A stretch of DNA of 13,991 nucleotides from Propionimicrobium sp963511305 (GTDB taxonomy: Bacteria > Actinomycetota > Actinomycetes > Propionibacteriales > Propionibacteriaceae). Within the stretch, counting starts at the first letter, position 1, and each line of letters begins with the position of its first letter. The DNA is taken from NCBI GenBank assembly GCA_963511305.1, contig CAUPIJ010000038.1, positions 1-13,991 of the forward strand. Reading direction: 5' to 3'. Below, in pieces: positions 8,101 through 13,991 of the stretch. The position numbers and the translations under genes were made by a program. Under the pieces are notes generated by a model, which saw only the letters and a program-made list of their open reading frames with translations, had not been told where the DNA came from and made no database searches.

Positions 8101-8243
8101 CGATCTAGCAAGAAAATCTCTGAATAAGACGATCGCGCATCGCCAACAGCAGCGATTTCTGGAGCGAAGCCAGTTTTATAGTCGATTTGGTTGAACCACT
8201 CCAGCGCCGCTTCTTCGACAACGCTCTCGTTAAATCTGCCCAT
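5115..8243 (-). CDS. hsdR: Type I restriction enzyme, R (motor/nuclease) subunit
   Basis: HsdR translocates DNA with ATP and cuts it far from the recognition site when bound to the HsdM/HsdS methylase. The protein is 1042 residues, a typical length. It carries an N-terminal PD-(D/E)xK nuclease (RPDVVVF with D142; LLELKNP with E156 and K158). It then has a superfamily 2 motor: Walker A QGSGKS (308-313), DEAH (413-416), FTGTP (452-456), MWLTGFDAP (646-654) and QAIARVNR (672-679). A long helical C-terminus probably docks to HsdM. ATG at 8243 is preferred over GTG at 8252, because AGGTGA lies 9 nt before the former. The start overlaps the rhuM stop by 14 nt, so translation is probably coupled. 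All catalytic motifs are intact; it looks functional. Confidence 0.93.
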   Translation of the reverse strand: MGRFNESVVEEAALEWFNQIDYKTGFAPEIAAVGDARSSYSEIFLLDRLKAAISELNPQADAKIVETVLNRIKHAESQDAVYENQRLHNFMVQGVPVELKAEDGTPTTKLFKLIDFEQPYNNDWLALNQFTVSEDGHNRRPDVVVFCNGIPVGLLELKNPADEHATMRNAWNQIQTYRAQIPSIFLPNVVTVISDGTSAAMSSFTGGFEHFAPWKTVDGKKIVKNLPALEVLIKGVFAPHRFPDIMRNFVVFSDEAVTSPETGQRTRALIKRVAKYHQYWAVNAAVESTIRAASPRGDRRGGVVWHTQGSGKSFEMVFYAAKLMRDPRMGNPTLVFITDRNDLDDQLFGEVFAPAHILPETPVQAEDIENLRTLLSRNSGGIIFTTLHKFAPEEGKDSNPVLTHRRNVVVVADEAHRSQYGFSSKLDSSGRIKSGLAKHMRDALPNATFLGFTGTPIETGDRSTRAVFGDYVDVYDLTQAVEDGATVKIFYESRLAKIKVDDESLENMDTKIEEVGEEVQQESSEKAKTKWSRLEALVGADARLDAVAADIVQHWEKRRSAMFGKAMIVTMSRRIAVELYNKIVALRPEWHSDDLDKGKIKVVMTGSAADPASFQPHIHTKDERRDLKLRAKNPDDELEIVIVRDMWLTGFDAPSLHTMYVDKPMQGAGLMQAIARVNRRFRDKPGGLIVDYIGLFTSLQEAMSIYSPSDREQTGVPIEELINVMQEKYDIITGMLHGVKYDSSPDLPAAQRMTQYSIVLDYLLSDEKLVKRFNDQVLALNKAYALVASRPEAEAIQNDVRLFTDVRTAALKILHPDSGTSSRAKGDIDSVLSQLVNESVTADQVVDVYQLAGMERPELSLLSDEFLDSIGKSGKPNLQLGLLRRLLNDQIKTIDRTNKIQSRKFSQMLNDAIKRYTNRSLTTAEIISELVELAKEMRANKERAEGLGLSEAEVALYDAVIQNDSAIMEMGDETLKQIARELVVTINKSATIDWTVKESVRANMRSKIRRLLAKYKYPPDKQEDAIKLIIEQAEHLASEDSN

Positions 8244-9264
8244 GCCCCTCACTCACCTGCTCTGCTTTAAGCACGAATTTATCGAAGTCGGAGTGGTAAT
8301 TCTGGTCTTGGATAATCCTAAACTTCGCAAATTCTTCTTTAGCGTGCGCTTCGGCTAATTGTTTGGAAATTTTTCCAGCGTTTTCCAGCAGTTCCCTGCT
8401 GTCTAGGGTTAAAACCTGGTTAAGGATCTCCGCCCACTTTTCCATAGTTGTTAGCATGTGGCGTTTCGCCCGCGATTCAGCGAAATTCAAATAAGTTTCT
8501 ACGAGACGACCTAAGTCTTCTAGCTCGCCTTTGGTCAGGTAGTTTTTGCCGACAGTGACGTCTGCCGACAGCACTTTCCCGTCTGGGGAGTTTTTCCAAG
8601 AATGCAGACCCATCTGAGGTTTCTTCGCGTCGGCGCGTTCATAGATAAGCTCTGCCGCTGTGTGCCCGTGGACTGCGTAGTGCAACTTGTTCTGGATGGT
8701 TGCGAACACTTTCTTGGTTATTGGCGAGTTCGGATCGTAGTCGACCGAGGTAGCAAAGATATCTGTAATCTTTTGATAGAAGCGACGCTCGGAAAGCCGA
8801 ATCTCTCGGATCTCTTGGAGCAACTGCTCAAAGTAATCCTCACCGAATATCTCCCCGGCCTCCATGCGCTGCCGATCAACGACATAGCCACGCAGGGTGA
8901 AGTCTCGCAGGACGCCCGTGGCCCACTGCCTGAACTGGGTTGCCCGAATGGAGTTGACGCGATAGCCAACCGAGATGATTGCGTCCAGGTTGTAGTGGTT
9001 TATCGAGCGGGTCACCTGGCGGGAGCCTTCCTGGCGAACTATCCGGAAATTCCGGATAGTTGCCTCCGCAGACAGTTCACCAGCCTCGTATATGTTGGAC
9101 AAGTGCTCGTTGACGGTTCGCACATCAACATCAAAAAGTTCAGCCATTAGCGCCTGTGAGAGCCAGATCGTGCCGCCCTCATAGCGCACCTCGACACTAT
9201 TGCCCTCGTCCGCAGTGAAGATCAGAAACTGCCCGGACGAGTGCTTGACCAATTTCTTAGACAT
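8230..9264 (-). CDS. RhuM-family protein inside the R-M operon
   Basis: The 344-residue product matches the Virulence_RhuM family, first named in a Salmonella pathogenicity island and often found within type I R-M loci; its biochemical role is not established. The N-terminal half has GGTIWLSQALMAELFDVDVRTVNEHL, which reads like a helix-turn-helix DNA-binding segment of the antirepressor/KilA-N kind. It continues with the family-typical NHYNLDAIISVGYRVNS and FRQWATGVLRDFTLRGYV. The C-terminal half (from about HGHTAAELIYERA through LTKGELEDLGRLVETYLNFAE) is the conserved RhuM region and is predicted helical. ATG at 9264 overlaps the hsdS stop by 8 nt (ATGTCTAA) with GGAGG upstream. The frame is open back to 9312, but that extension lies inside hsdS. 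No signal peptide. Confidence 0.85.
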   Translation of the reverse strand: MSKKLVKHSSGQFLIFTADEGNSVEVRYEGGTIWLSQALMAELFDVDVRTVNEHLSNIYEAGELSAEATIRNFRIVRQEGSRQVTRSINHYNLDAIISVGYRVNSIRATQFRQWATGVLRDFTLRGYVVDRQRMEAGEIFGEDYFEQLLQEIREIRLSERRFYQKITDIFATSVDYDPNSPITKKVFATIQNKLHYAVHGHTAAELIYERADAKKPQMGLHSWKNSPDGKVLSADVTVGKNYLTKGELEDLGRLVETYLNFAESRAKRHMLTTMEKWAEILNQVLTLDSRELLENAGKISKQLAEAHAKEEFAKFRIIQDQNYHSDFDKFVLKAEQVSEGHGQI

Positions 9265-10429
9265 CCCCGACCTCCGGAAACTCGGTGTCGGTGGCAGCCT
9301 GGACAGTGTCACGAGCCTCGGCGACGCGGATACGACCGGACATCAGCTCGGGAAGGAGAGTGTCGCGGAGAGAGGCAAGAATTCTATTCTCTCTCCTTAA
9401 CGATTTACTTCTCGCTAAAGCTGGAATCGCATTCTCTAAAAATTTTGCCTGAGCAGATTCACCCATCCAAACAATTTCTTTCTCTTTAAGCTCCATCCAG
9501 TGACGGCGATATTCCTGCATTTTCTGCTTGCCCTGAAGAGCGAAATAAAGCCATATTGTAGATACACCATTAAATCCAGTCGAAACTACTGGAATAACAT
9601 TCGGCCCGACATCAGCAGGTTCATCTAACAAGCGCCAAGTACAAGTATGGTCTCCGAACAATGCTATGGGCATATTCGTTGTTGGCACGAATTCTGGCTC
9701 AGAGTCTATGAACCCTAAAATTCCGCCAGCGCTTTGGTCATAAACTGGAAATTTTCCAGATTCCAAAACTGTTTTCCCAGAGTGCTTATGCTCAACAGGC
9801 AGTCTCTTTACGCAGTTATCGAAGCTTAAATAAGATCTCGAATCAGTACTCGAAAATTTTTTGAATATCCCAGTTAGGCAGCTGGACAGAATATTTTTTT
9901 GACGACGATTCGACTCGATTTTGTCGTCTAGCGCGCCTAGCGTGGCGGCGATGGCTTGCTGTTCTGAGTAAGACGGCAACAAGAGTGGTAACTCTGCTAG
10001 CCGGAACCTAGAAAGTTCGGTCTGCCCAGTACTACCTTCGCCCAGAAATTCAATTTCTGGTTCAAGGTTCTTTAGCCCATATGAGAGCCACCTAGGGTGA
10101 ATATTTGCACGCGGGCGGACAATAGTCACATGGCTATCAACCGTGTAAGGGGCTTCTTTTTTCCCAAAATAAGCGGTTCTCCCTAGCGTGCCTACTCCTG
10201 TGGAATTAACCAAAGAATCACCCGTTTTCAAAATTTTTTCATGACCAACTTTTCTTACCGTTAGATCATGTTCTCTAACTAAAGAAAAATTCACCTTCCC
10301 GTCTCTAATGCATCTTTGATTTATCACAGAAATGGTTTCGCCCGACTTGTCTTTGGCATACTTTGGAGTTATCCCGCGAGAGATGAAGCAGGATAACTCA
10401 GAGATATAACTTCTTTGAAAATCTCTCAC
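9257..10429 (-). CDS. hsdS: Type I restriction-modification specificity subunit
   Basis: HsdS reads the bipartite DNA target and holds two HsdM copies, so it fixes both methylation and cleavage specificity. Of 390 residues, the first target-recognition domain covers about 5-150 (SRGITPKY...SVINQRCIR...GSTGQTELSRFRLAELPLLLPS). The central conserved helix is SEQQAIAATLGALDDKIESN (155-174). A second recognition domain covers about 195-335 with GKFPVYDQSAGG and FGDHTC. The distal helix ends RRENRILASLRDTLLPELMSG (345-365, split here across the motif). The two domains are unalike, so the target should be asymmetric; it cannot be read from sequence. GTG at 10429 overlaps the hsdM stop by 4 nt. The second half is AT-rich relative to flanking genes, as expected for exchangeable recognition domains. 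Confidence 0.92.
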   Translation of the reverse strand: MRDFQRSYISELSCFISRGITPKYAKDKSGETISVINQRCIRDGKVNFSLVREHDLTVRKVGHEKILKTGDSLVNSTGVGTLGRTAYFGKKEAPYTVDSHVTIVRPRANIHPRWLSYGLKNLEPEIEFLGEGSTGQTELSRFRLAELPLLLPSYSEQQAIAATLGALDDKIESNRRQKNILSSCLTGIFKKFSSTDSRSYLSFDNCVKRLPVEHKHSGKTVLESGKFPVYDQSAGGILGFIDSEPEFVPTTNMPIALFGDHTCTWRLLDEPADVGPNVIPVVSTGFNGVSTIWLYFALQGKQKMQEYRRHWMELKEKEIVWMGESAQAKFLENAIPALARSKSLRRENRILASLRDTLLPELMSGRIRVAEARDTVQAATDTEFPEVGDV

Positions 10430-11988
10430 ACCAGCTCACCGAGCCTTTGCTTAATCTGATCTTCCAGCTCTCGTCCCCGCTCGAACTCGGCGAACAGCTC
10501 CTTCTTCAACCGCGCAATCTTCTCGTCGATGGGTTCGTCGTCTTTTTCTGCTTCGCCAATTCCGACATATCGCCCGGGAGTTAGTACGTAGTCGTTGTCG
10601 GCAATTTCTTGTATTCTCGCCACCTTGCAGAAGCCGGGCTCGTCGGCGTATTTCTCGTAATCGGTGTTGGACCGCCAGGCGTTGTAGGTGCCAGCAATTT
10701 TGTCGATGTCGTCGGAGGTGAGCTCGCGCCGGGCACGAGTGACCATTTCGCCTAAGCCTCGAGCATCAATGAACAGCACCTCGCCTTTGCGCTCGCGGTG
10801 GCCGTTACCGTGGCGGTCTTTGGAGAGGAACCACAAGCTGGCAGGAATACCGGTGTTTAAGAACAGTTTGTCGGGCAGCGCGACGATACAGTCCACGAGA
10901 TCGGCTTCAACTAGTTTCTTTCGAATGTCTGGGTCGGTTCCGTCTGACGACGACATAGCGCCGTTAGCCATGACGAAACCTGCGGTTCCCGTCGGCGCCA
11001 AGTGGTATAGGAAGTGCTGGATCCAAGCGTAGTTTGCATTGCCCTCGCGTGGAGTTCCGTAAACCCAGCGAGGGTCATCAGCCAGCGACTCGTTCCAATA
11101 GTCAGAGATGTTGAACGGAGGGTTCGCGATGATGAAATCTGCTCGAAGGTCTGGGTGCAGATCCTCGGTAAATGAATCCGCAGACCTTGGCCCCAGATCG
11201 GCGTCAATGCCACGCAACGCCAAGTTCATCTTCGCAAGCTTCCAAGTGGTATTGGTGAACTCCTGACCATAGATAGAGAGCTGATCGCGGTTGCCACCGT
11301 GGGCCTCTACAAACTTTGCGGACTGAACAAACATGCCACCGCTACCGCAGCAAGGATCAAAAACACGACCTTCGAATGGCTGCAGCATCTCGATTAACGT
11401 TTGGACAACGCTCCGGGGGGTATAGAAGGCCCCGCCTTCTTTACCTGTTTCTTTACCAGCGAACTGACCCAAGAAGTACTCATAGACCGAACCGAGTACA
11501 TCGTCTGAACCGTGATCGTTTTCACTGCCGAAACCAATGGTTCCAATCAGATCCACCAACTCACCAAGACGCTTCTTATCGAGGCCCTCACGCCCATAGT
11601 TTCTCGGTAGGACGCCACGCAGACTCGGGTTTTCCTTTTCGATCAAGAGCATCGCTTGATCGATTAACTGACCAATCTCATTCAGCTTCGCCTTGGATTG
11701 CAGCTCTTCCCAGCGGGCTCCCTCGGGGACCCAGAACACGTTGTGCCCGGCATATTCATCACGGTCTTCCAGAAATACCGCAAACTGCGATTCATCGATA
11801 CCGTCCTCGGCAAGCTCTACCTTGATGGCAGCGCGACGCTCCTCGAAACGATCGGAAACGTACTTCAGGAAAACTAGGCCAAGAACGACGTGCTTATATT
11901 CGGAGGGCTCCTGATTGCCCCGCAATTTATCGGCTGCCTCCCAAAGCGTCTGCTCGAGAGTTTTGCCCTTCTCCGATTTAGCAGCCAT
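10426..11988 (-). CDS. hsdM: Type I restriction-modification N6-adenine methyltransferase subunit
   Basis: HsdM transfers methyl groups from SAM to adenine in the host's recognition sites and is needed in both methylase and restriction complexes. The 520-residue protein has the helical N-terminal HsdM domain (1-150). The SAM-binding region then follows: GAFYTP (186-191), motif I DPCCGSGGM (211-219) and the gamma-type catalytic motif NPPF (289-292). A coiled C-terminus (EKIARLKKELFAEFERGRELEDQI) probably contacts HsdS. ATG at 11988 has a strong GGAGGAAGG a few bases upstream. It is the first gene of the four-gene unit. No lesions are visible. Confidence 0.94.
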   Translation of the reverse strand: MAAKSEKGKTLEQTLWEAADKLRGNQEPSEYKHVVLGLVFLKYVSDRFEERRAAIKVELAEDGIDESQFAVFLEDRDEYAGHNVFWVPEGARWEELQSKAKLNEIGQLIDQAMLLIEKENPSLRGVLPRNYGREGLDKKRLGELVDLIGTIGFGSENDHGSDDVLGSVYEYFLGQFAGKETGKEGGAFYTPRSVVQTLIEMLQPFEGRVFDPCCGSGGMFVQSAKFVEAHGGNRDQLSIYGQEFTNTTWKLAKMNLALRGIDADLGPRSADSFTEDLHPDLRADFIIANPPFNISDYWNESLADDPRWVYGTPREGNANYAWIQHFLYHLAPTGTAGFVMANGAMSSSDGTDPDIRKKLVEADLVDCIVALPDKLFLNTGIPASLWFLSKDRHGNGHRERKGEVLFIDARGLGEMVTRARRELTSDDIDKIAGTYNAWRSNTDYEKYADEPGFCKVARIQEIADNDYVLTPGRYVGIGEAEKDDEPIDEKIARLKKELFAEFERGRELEDQIKQRLGELV

Positions 11989-12032
11989 CAGGCCTTCCTC
12001 CAGTCAATAACTCACCCGCATTAAAGGGATAC

Positions 12033-12060
12033 TTGTCAGAATACAGAGCCCCACTGACAA
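12033..12060. promoter_or_regulatory. Perfect inverted repeat upstream of hsdM (candidate operator)
   Basis: TTGTCAG (12033-12039) and CTGACAA (12054-12060) form a perfect inverted repeat with a 14-nt spacer. The half-site centres are therefore 21 bp, two helical turns, apart. It lies 45-72 bp before the hsdM ATG. The spacer overlaps a possible minus-strand -10 (TATTCT, plus 12038-12043). Its layout suits a dimeric regulator of the R-M operon; no regulator is shown to bind it. The lack of a T-run argues against a terminator. Confidence 0.4.
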
Positions 12061-12093
12061 AAATGCATACACAACGGTGGCTTTAGACTCTAA

Positions 12094-12216
12094 ACCCCGT
12101 ACGAAGCCGCAACCAGCTCCCGCTTCGACTCCGGCCCCAACAGCCGCCTGAGCCGCAAGAAGCGCGTCATCGGCTGGCTAACGGACTTCTTCGACCGTTT
12201 CCACGTCCTCGGATAA
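12094..12216 (+). pseudogene. 3' remnant of an unidentified host gene
   Basis: This open stretch of 40 codons has no start codon, is bounded upstream by an in-frame TAA (12091-12093) and ends at TAA 12214-12216. Nearly every third base is G or C, the coding signature of the core genes to the left and unlike the R-M genes. The translation ends RKKRVIGWLTDFFDRFHVLG and looks like a real C-terminus. I do not recognise the family. The simplest reading is the tail of a chromosomal gene whose front was lost when the R-M locus was inserted. Chance openness over 40 codons in GC-rich DNA is the main alternative. Confidence 0.4.
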
Positions 12217-12259
12217 CAAACGGACGTAGGCTATCGGCTAGCAAAAACTGGAGATGGCG

Positions 12260-12346
12260 ATGGCGACCCTTACTAAGGAAACAATTGAATCAGTCCTGCT
12301 GGGAGCAGCCGATGTAGCAGACAGATTCGCCGAAGCCATTTCTTAA
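12260..12346 (+). CDS. Small ORF of unknown function, 28 aa
   Basis: ATG at 12260 (also in frame at 12254) encodes 28 residues, MATLTKETIESVLLGAADVA and then DRFAEAIS, before TAA. TGGAG at 12249-12253 sits 6 nt before the second ATG. The peptide is amphipathic, largely helical by composition, with no signal sequence. It directly follows the gene remnant on the same strand, so it may be a small partner of that lost gene, a truncated 5' end, or noise. I do not recognise it. Confidence 0.35.
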   Translation: MATLTKETIESVLLGAADVADRFAEAIS

Positions 12347-12471
12347 CCCCCCAAACCCCTGCACTTAATTAAGACATAAAAAGTTCTTTTAATTCGGACT
12401 TTCATGCAGTCCAAACATCTTCCCGCACACAGTTTTTAACTTACAAAGTTAGATCTATTAGCTGCCCACGC
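12347..12471. other. AT-rich gap with two small hairpins, no gene
   Basis: It contains TTAATTAA (12366-12373), a hairpin GGACT/AGTCC (12396-12412) and a hairpin TAACTT-ACA-AAGTTA (12437-12451). Neither hairpin is followed by a T-run in the minus direction, so no terminator for the ATPase gene can be called with confidence. No coding region is seen. Confidence 0.5.
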
Positions 12472-13650
12472 TTATCTCTGAACAGTTTTCGGATAGTCCG
12501 CTAGAAACTTTTCAGCAGCTAAAACAGTGAACTTTTCTGCCCTATACGACTCCGAACCCTGGTAAATCACCGCACGATTTTCCGGTGGTATTCCCAAGAT
12601 TTCACCGACCGAGAGAAGATGACGACCAAATTTATCGTGCATCGTCATTGACGATTTGATCTCAAACATGCGTCGATCCCCACGCTGAGTTAAATCAAGT
12701 AGATCAATTTCGCGCTTTGAATCATCTCGGAAAAAGTAAAGCTCCGGCTCGACTCCCTTGTGCAGATATTGTTTACGAATCTCGGCGACGACAAAATTCT
12801 CGAAAACAGCTCCTCGTTTCGGGTGTGTCAATAACTCTGCAACACTATGGATTCCCAGAAGGTGGCACAGCAGACCAGTATCATAAAAGAACAATTTGGG
12901 AGTCTTCACAACCCGTTTCGCTCCACTAGCGAAATAAGGACGCAGCAGAAAAGTGATGTATGACGATTGCAATATTGACGTCCACTCCTTCACTGTGCGG
13001 TAGTTAACGCTAATGTCTCGAGCAAATCCGGCATAGTTGACGAGGTTCCCACTTGCTTCAGCGCACAACTGCAAAAAGACACGGAATTCATCAATATTAC
13101 GTACGCTGAGGTACCCCGCGACATCGCGCTCTACGTAGGTACGTACATAGTTGGGCATGAAAACAGGAGCGGGGATGCCTGCATCATAGATTCTCGGATA
13201 CCCGCCAACTACTTGCGCTTCGCTCAGGGTTGGTGGCGGCTCGATTGCCCTACTCTCTTGCCAGGTTATGGGCAAAAGTTGGAGCATCCCGACCCTGCCC
13301 GCCAACGATTGACCAACGCTTTTGAGCAACAAGAAATTCTGCGACCCAGTGAGAACGTACTGACCGGTCACGCCAATTTCGTCGGATCGCACTTGAATTG
13401 CTGAGAAAAGATCGGGCGCATGTTGCACCTCATCAATAATCAACGGCGCGGGATGCGCAGCAAGAAAACCGATCGGGTCTTCCATTGCCGCCAGTCTAAG
13501 GTTGCTGTCTTCTAAGTTCACATACTCATACTCTGGAAACGTCGCTCTAACCAGAGTCGATTTTCCGCTCTGTCGCGGCCCGGTAACAGAAACTACAGGA
13601 AACCATTGGCCCAACCGTGCGAGGTATTCACTAGCGATCCGAGGAATCAC
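12472..13650 (-). CDS. AAA_14/DUF4143 family ATPase
   Basis: This belongs to a widespread group of accessory ATPases with an N-terminal AAA_14 domain and a C-terminal DUF4143 domain related to PD-(D/E)xK nucleases; their function is not settled. From GTG 13650 it is 392 residues. Visible are Walker A GPRQSGKST (24-32), Walker B LIIDEVQ (70-76), LTGSQNF (100-106), GGYPRI (149-154), the family signature YVERDV (172-177), the GAVFENFVVAEI block (280-291), and nuclease-like residues D316 (REIDLL) with E330 and K332 (FEIKSS). GTG 13650 lies 7 nt after AGAAGG, whereas GTG 13656 is only 1 nt away. It is monocistronic, separate from the R-M operon, with a tandem-repeat upstream region. It looks intact. 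Confidence 0.9.
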   Translation of the reverse strand: MIPRIASEYLARLGQWFPVVSVTGPRQSGKSTLVRATFPEYEYVNLEDSNLRLAAMEDPIGFLAAHPAPLIIDEVQHAPDLFSAIQVRSDEIGVTGQYVLTGSQNFLLLKSVGQSLAGRVGMLQLLPITWQESRAIEPPPTLSEAQVVGGYPRIYDAGIPAPVFMPNYVRTYVERDVAGYLSVRNIDEFRVFLQLCAEASGNLVNYAGFARDISVNYRTVKEWTSILQSSYITFLLRPYFASGAKRVVKTPKLFFYDTGLLCHLLGIHSVAELLTHPKRGAVFENFVVAEIRKQYLHKGVEPELYFFRDDSKREIDLLDLTQRGDRRMFEIKSSMTMHDKFGRHLLSVGEILGIPPENRAVIYQGSESYRAEKFTVLAAEKFLADYPKTVQR

Positions 13651-13664
13651 AACCACACCTTCTT

Positions 13665-13756
13665 ACCGAATCATTGCAGCAATTTATACCAAATCTTTGC
13701 AGTAGATTTTACCAAATCATTGCAGTAGAACTAACCAAATAATTGCAGTACCATCA
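13665..13756. repeat. Four tandem 23-bp direct repeats upstream of the ATPase
   Basis: Copies start at 13665, 13688, 13711 and 13734, an exact 23-bp period. The conserved 17-bp core is ACCAAATCATTGCAGTA. The copy at 13711 is exact, those at 13688 and 13734 differ at one position, and the one at 13665 at two. The remaining 6 bp of each unit vary. The last copy ends just before the AGAAGG ribosome-binding site (minus strand), and a TATAAA lies between copies one and two (plus 13683-13688). The array therefore overlaps the ATPase promoter and leader. Iteron- or operator-like; no binding protein is known from this sequence. Confidence 0.9.
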
Positions 13757-13991
13757 ATTCGCAGAAAACCTCACGGCCAATGCGCATGGGAGAATTACTG
13801 CGTTCCTCTTCTAGGATCGGCGCAGATTACGCCTCAAGGCTGTTGGAGACTCGCAGGACATTTTGGCCGCTTACCCAAAACTGCTGAGTACAACACCGAT
13901 GATTCCCGTTTCGTTAAGAGTTTTTGGGCAAAATAAAGGGTTATAGGTCAAAATGTGGTGCTCTGATTCGGTGTTTTGCCTAGTCAGCGCG
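13757..13991. other. Non-coding end with nested inverted repeats
   Basis: No gene can be supported. At 13858-13868 ACATTTTGGCC is matched by GGTCAAAATGT at 13946-13956 (10 of 11). Inside it CCCAAAACT (13874-13882) matches AGTTTTTGGG (13919-13928) with one extra T. AACACCGA (13892-13899) matches TCGGTGTT (13968-13975), interleaved with the others. This could be an insertion-sequence end, a structured RNA or a site for protein binding. The window stops before it can be resolved. Confidence 0.45.

Noticed and set aside
9265..9312. Upstream start for the RhuM-family gene
   Set aside because: The extension (MTLSRLPPTPSF...) lies wholly within hsdS; ATG 9264 has a good ribosome-binding site and the usual overlap.
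12437..12451. Hairpin TAACTT-ACA-AAGTTA as terminator of the ATPase gene
   Set aside because: On the minus strand it is followed by A's rather than T's, so it does not fit a rho-independent terminator.
13665..13756. CRISPR array
   Set aside because: Only four units with 6-bp gaps between cores; no spacer-length unique sequences and no cas genes.
13871..13990. Minus-strand frame open to the right edge (about 39 codons, ending in GVVLSSFG)
   Set aside because: No start inside the window, no recognisable motif, and it overlaps the inverted repeats; not enough to call a partial gene.

Overview
The window looks like chromosome from a high-GC actinobacterium, most plausibly Corynebacteriales/Corynebacteriaceae. 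This is an inference from gene content: an actinobacteria-specific TadA-associated protein beside tadA, the tadA/tRNA-Ser/upp neighbourhood, an actinobacterial-type MenB, and G/C-rich third codon positions. The left third (about 1-4850) is ordinary core genome. It holds a Dps ferritin-like protein running off the left edge (minus strand), a signal-peptide-sized mini-ORF, tRNA-Ser(CGA) with its terminator, and tadA with its associated acidic protein (all minus). These are followed by upp (plus), and by menB (minus) and a divergent aroE-type dehydrogenase (plus) transcribed away from each other.

From about 4890 the base composition falls to visibly AT-richer DNA, and a complete type I restriction-modification locus follows on the minus strand. 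In transcription order it is hsdM (11988-10426), hsdS (10429-9257), a RhuM-family gene (9264-8230) and hsdR (8243-5115). Every junction overlaps by 4-14 nt, so this is one translationally coupled unit. HsdM and HsdS make the methylase, and HsdR adds ATP-dependent translocation and cleavage. RhuM has no established role in the complex. A perfect 7-bp inverted repeat, centred two helical turns apart, lies just upstream of hsdM and is a candidate operator.

Upstream of hsdM (about 12094-12350), host-like GC-rich coding sequence reappears as what looks like the 3' end of a gene with no 5' part, then a tiny ORF with a Shine-Dalgarno. I read this as the scar where the defence locus was inserted.

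The right end carries a stand-alone AAA_14/DUF4143 ATPase (minus, 13650-12472). Its upstream region is four tandem 23-bp direct repeats (13665-13756) ending right at the ribosome-binding site. This is the strongest unexplained signal in the window. The last ~130 bp contain interleaved and nested inverted repeats with no supportable gene.

The best candidates for something undescribed are (i) the ATPase with its iteron-like repeats, (ii) the 29-30 aa ORF near 719-811, which is almost only a signal peptide, and (iii) the RhuM insertion plus operator-like repeat in the type I R-M operon.
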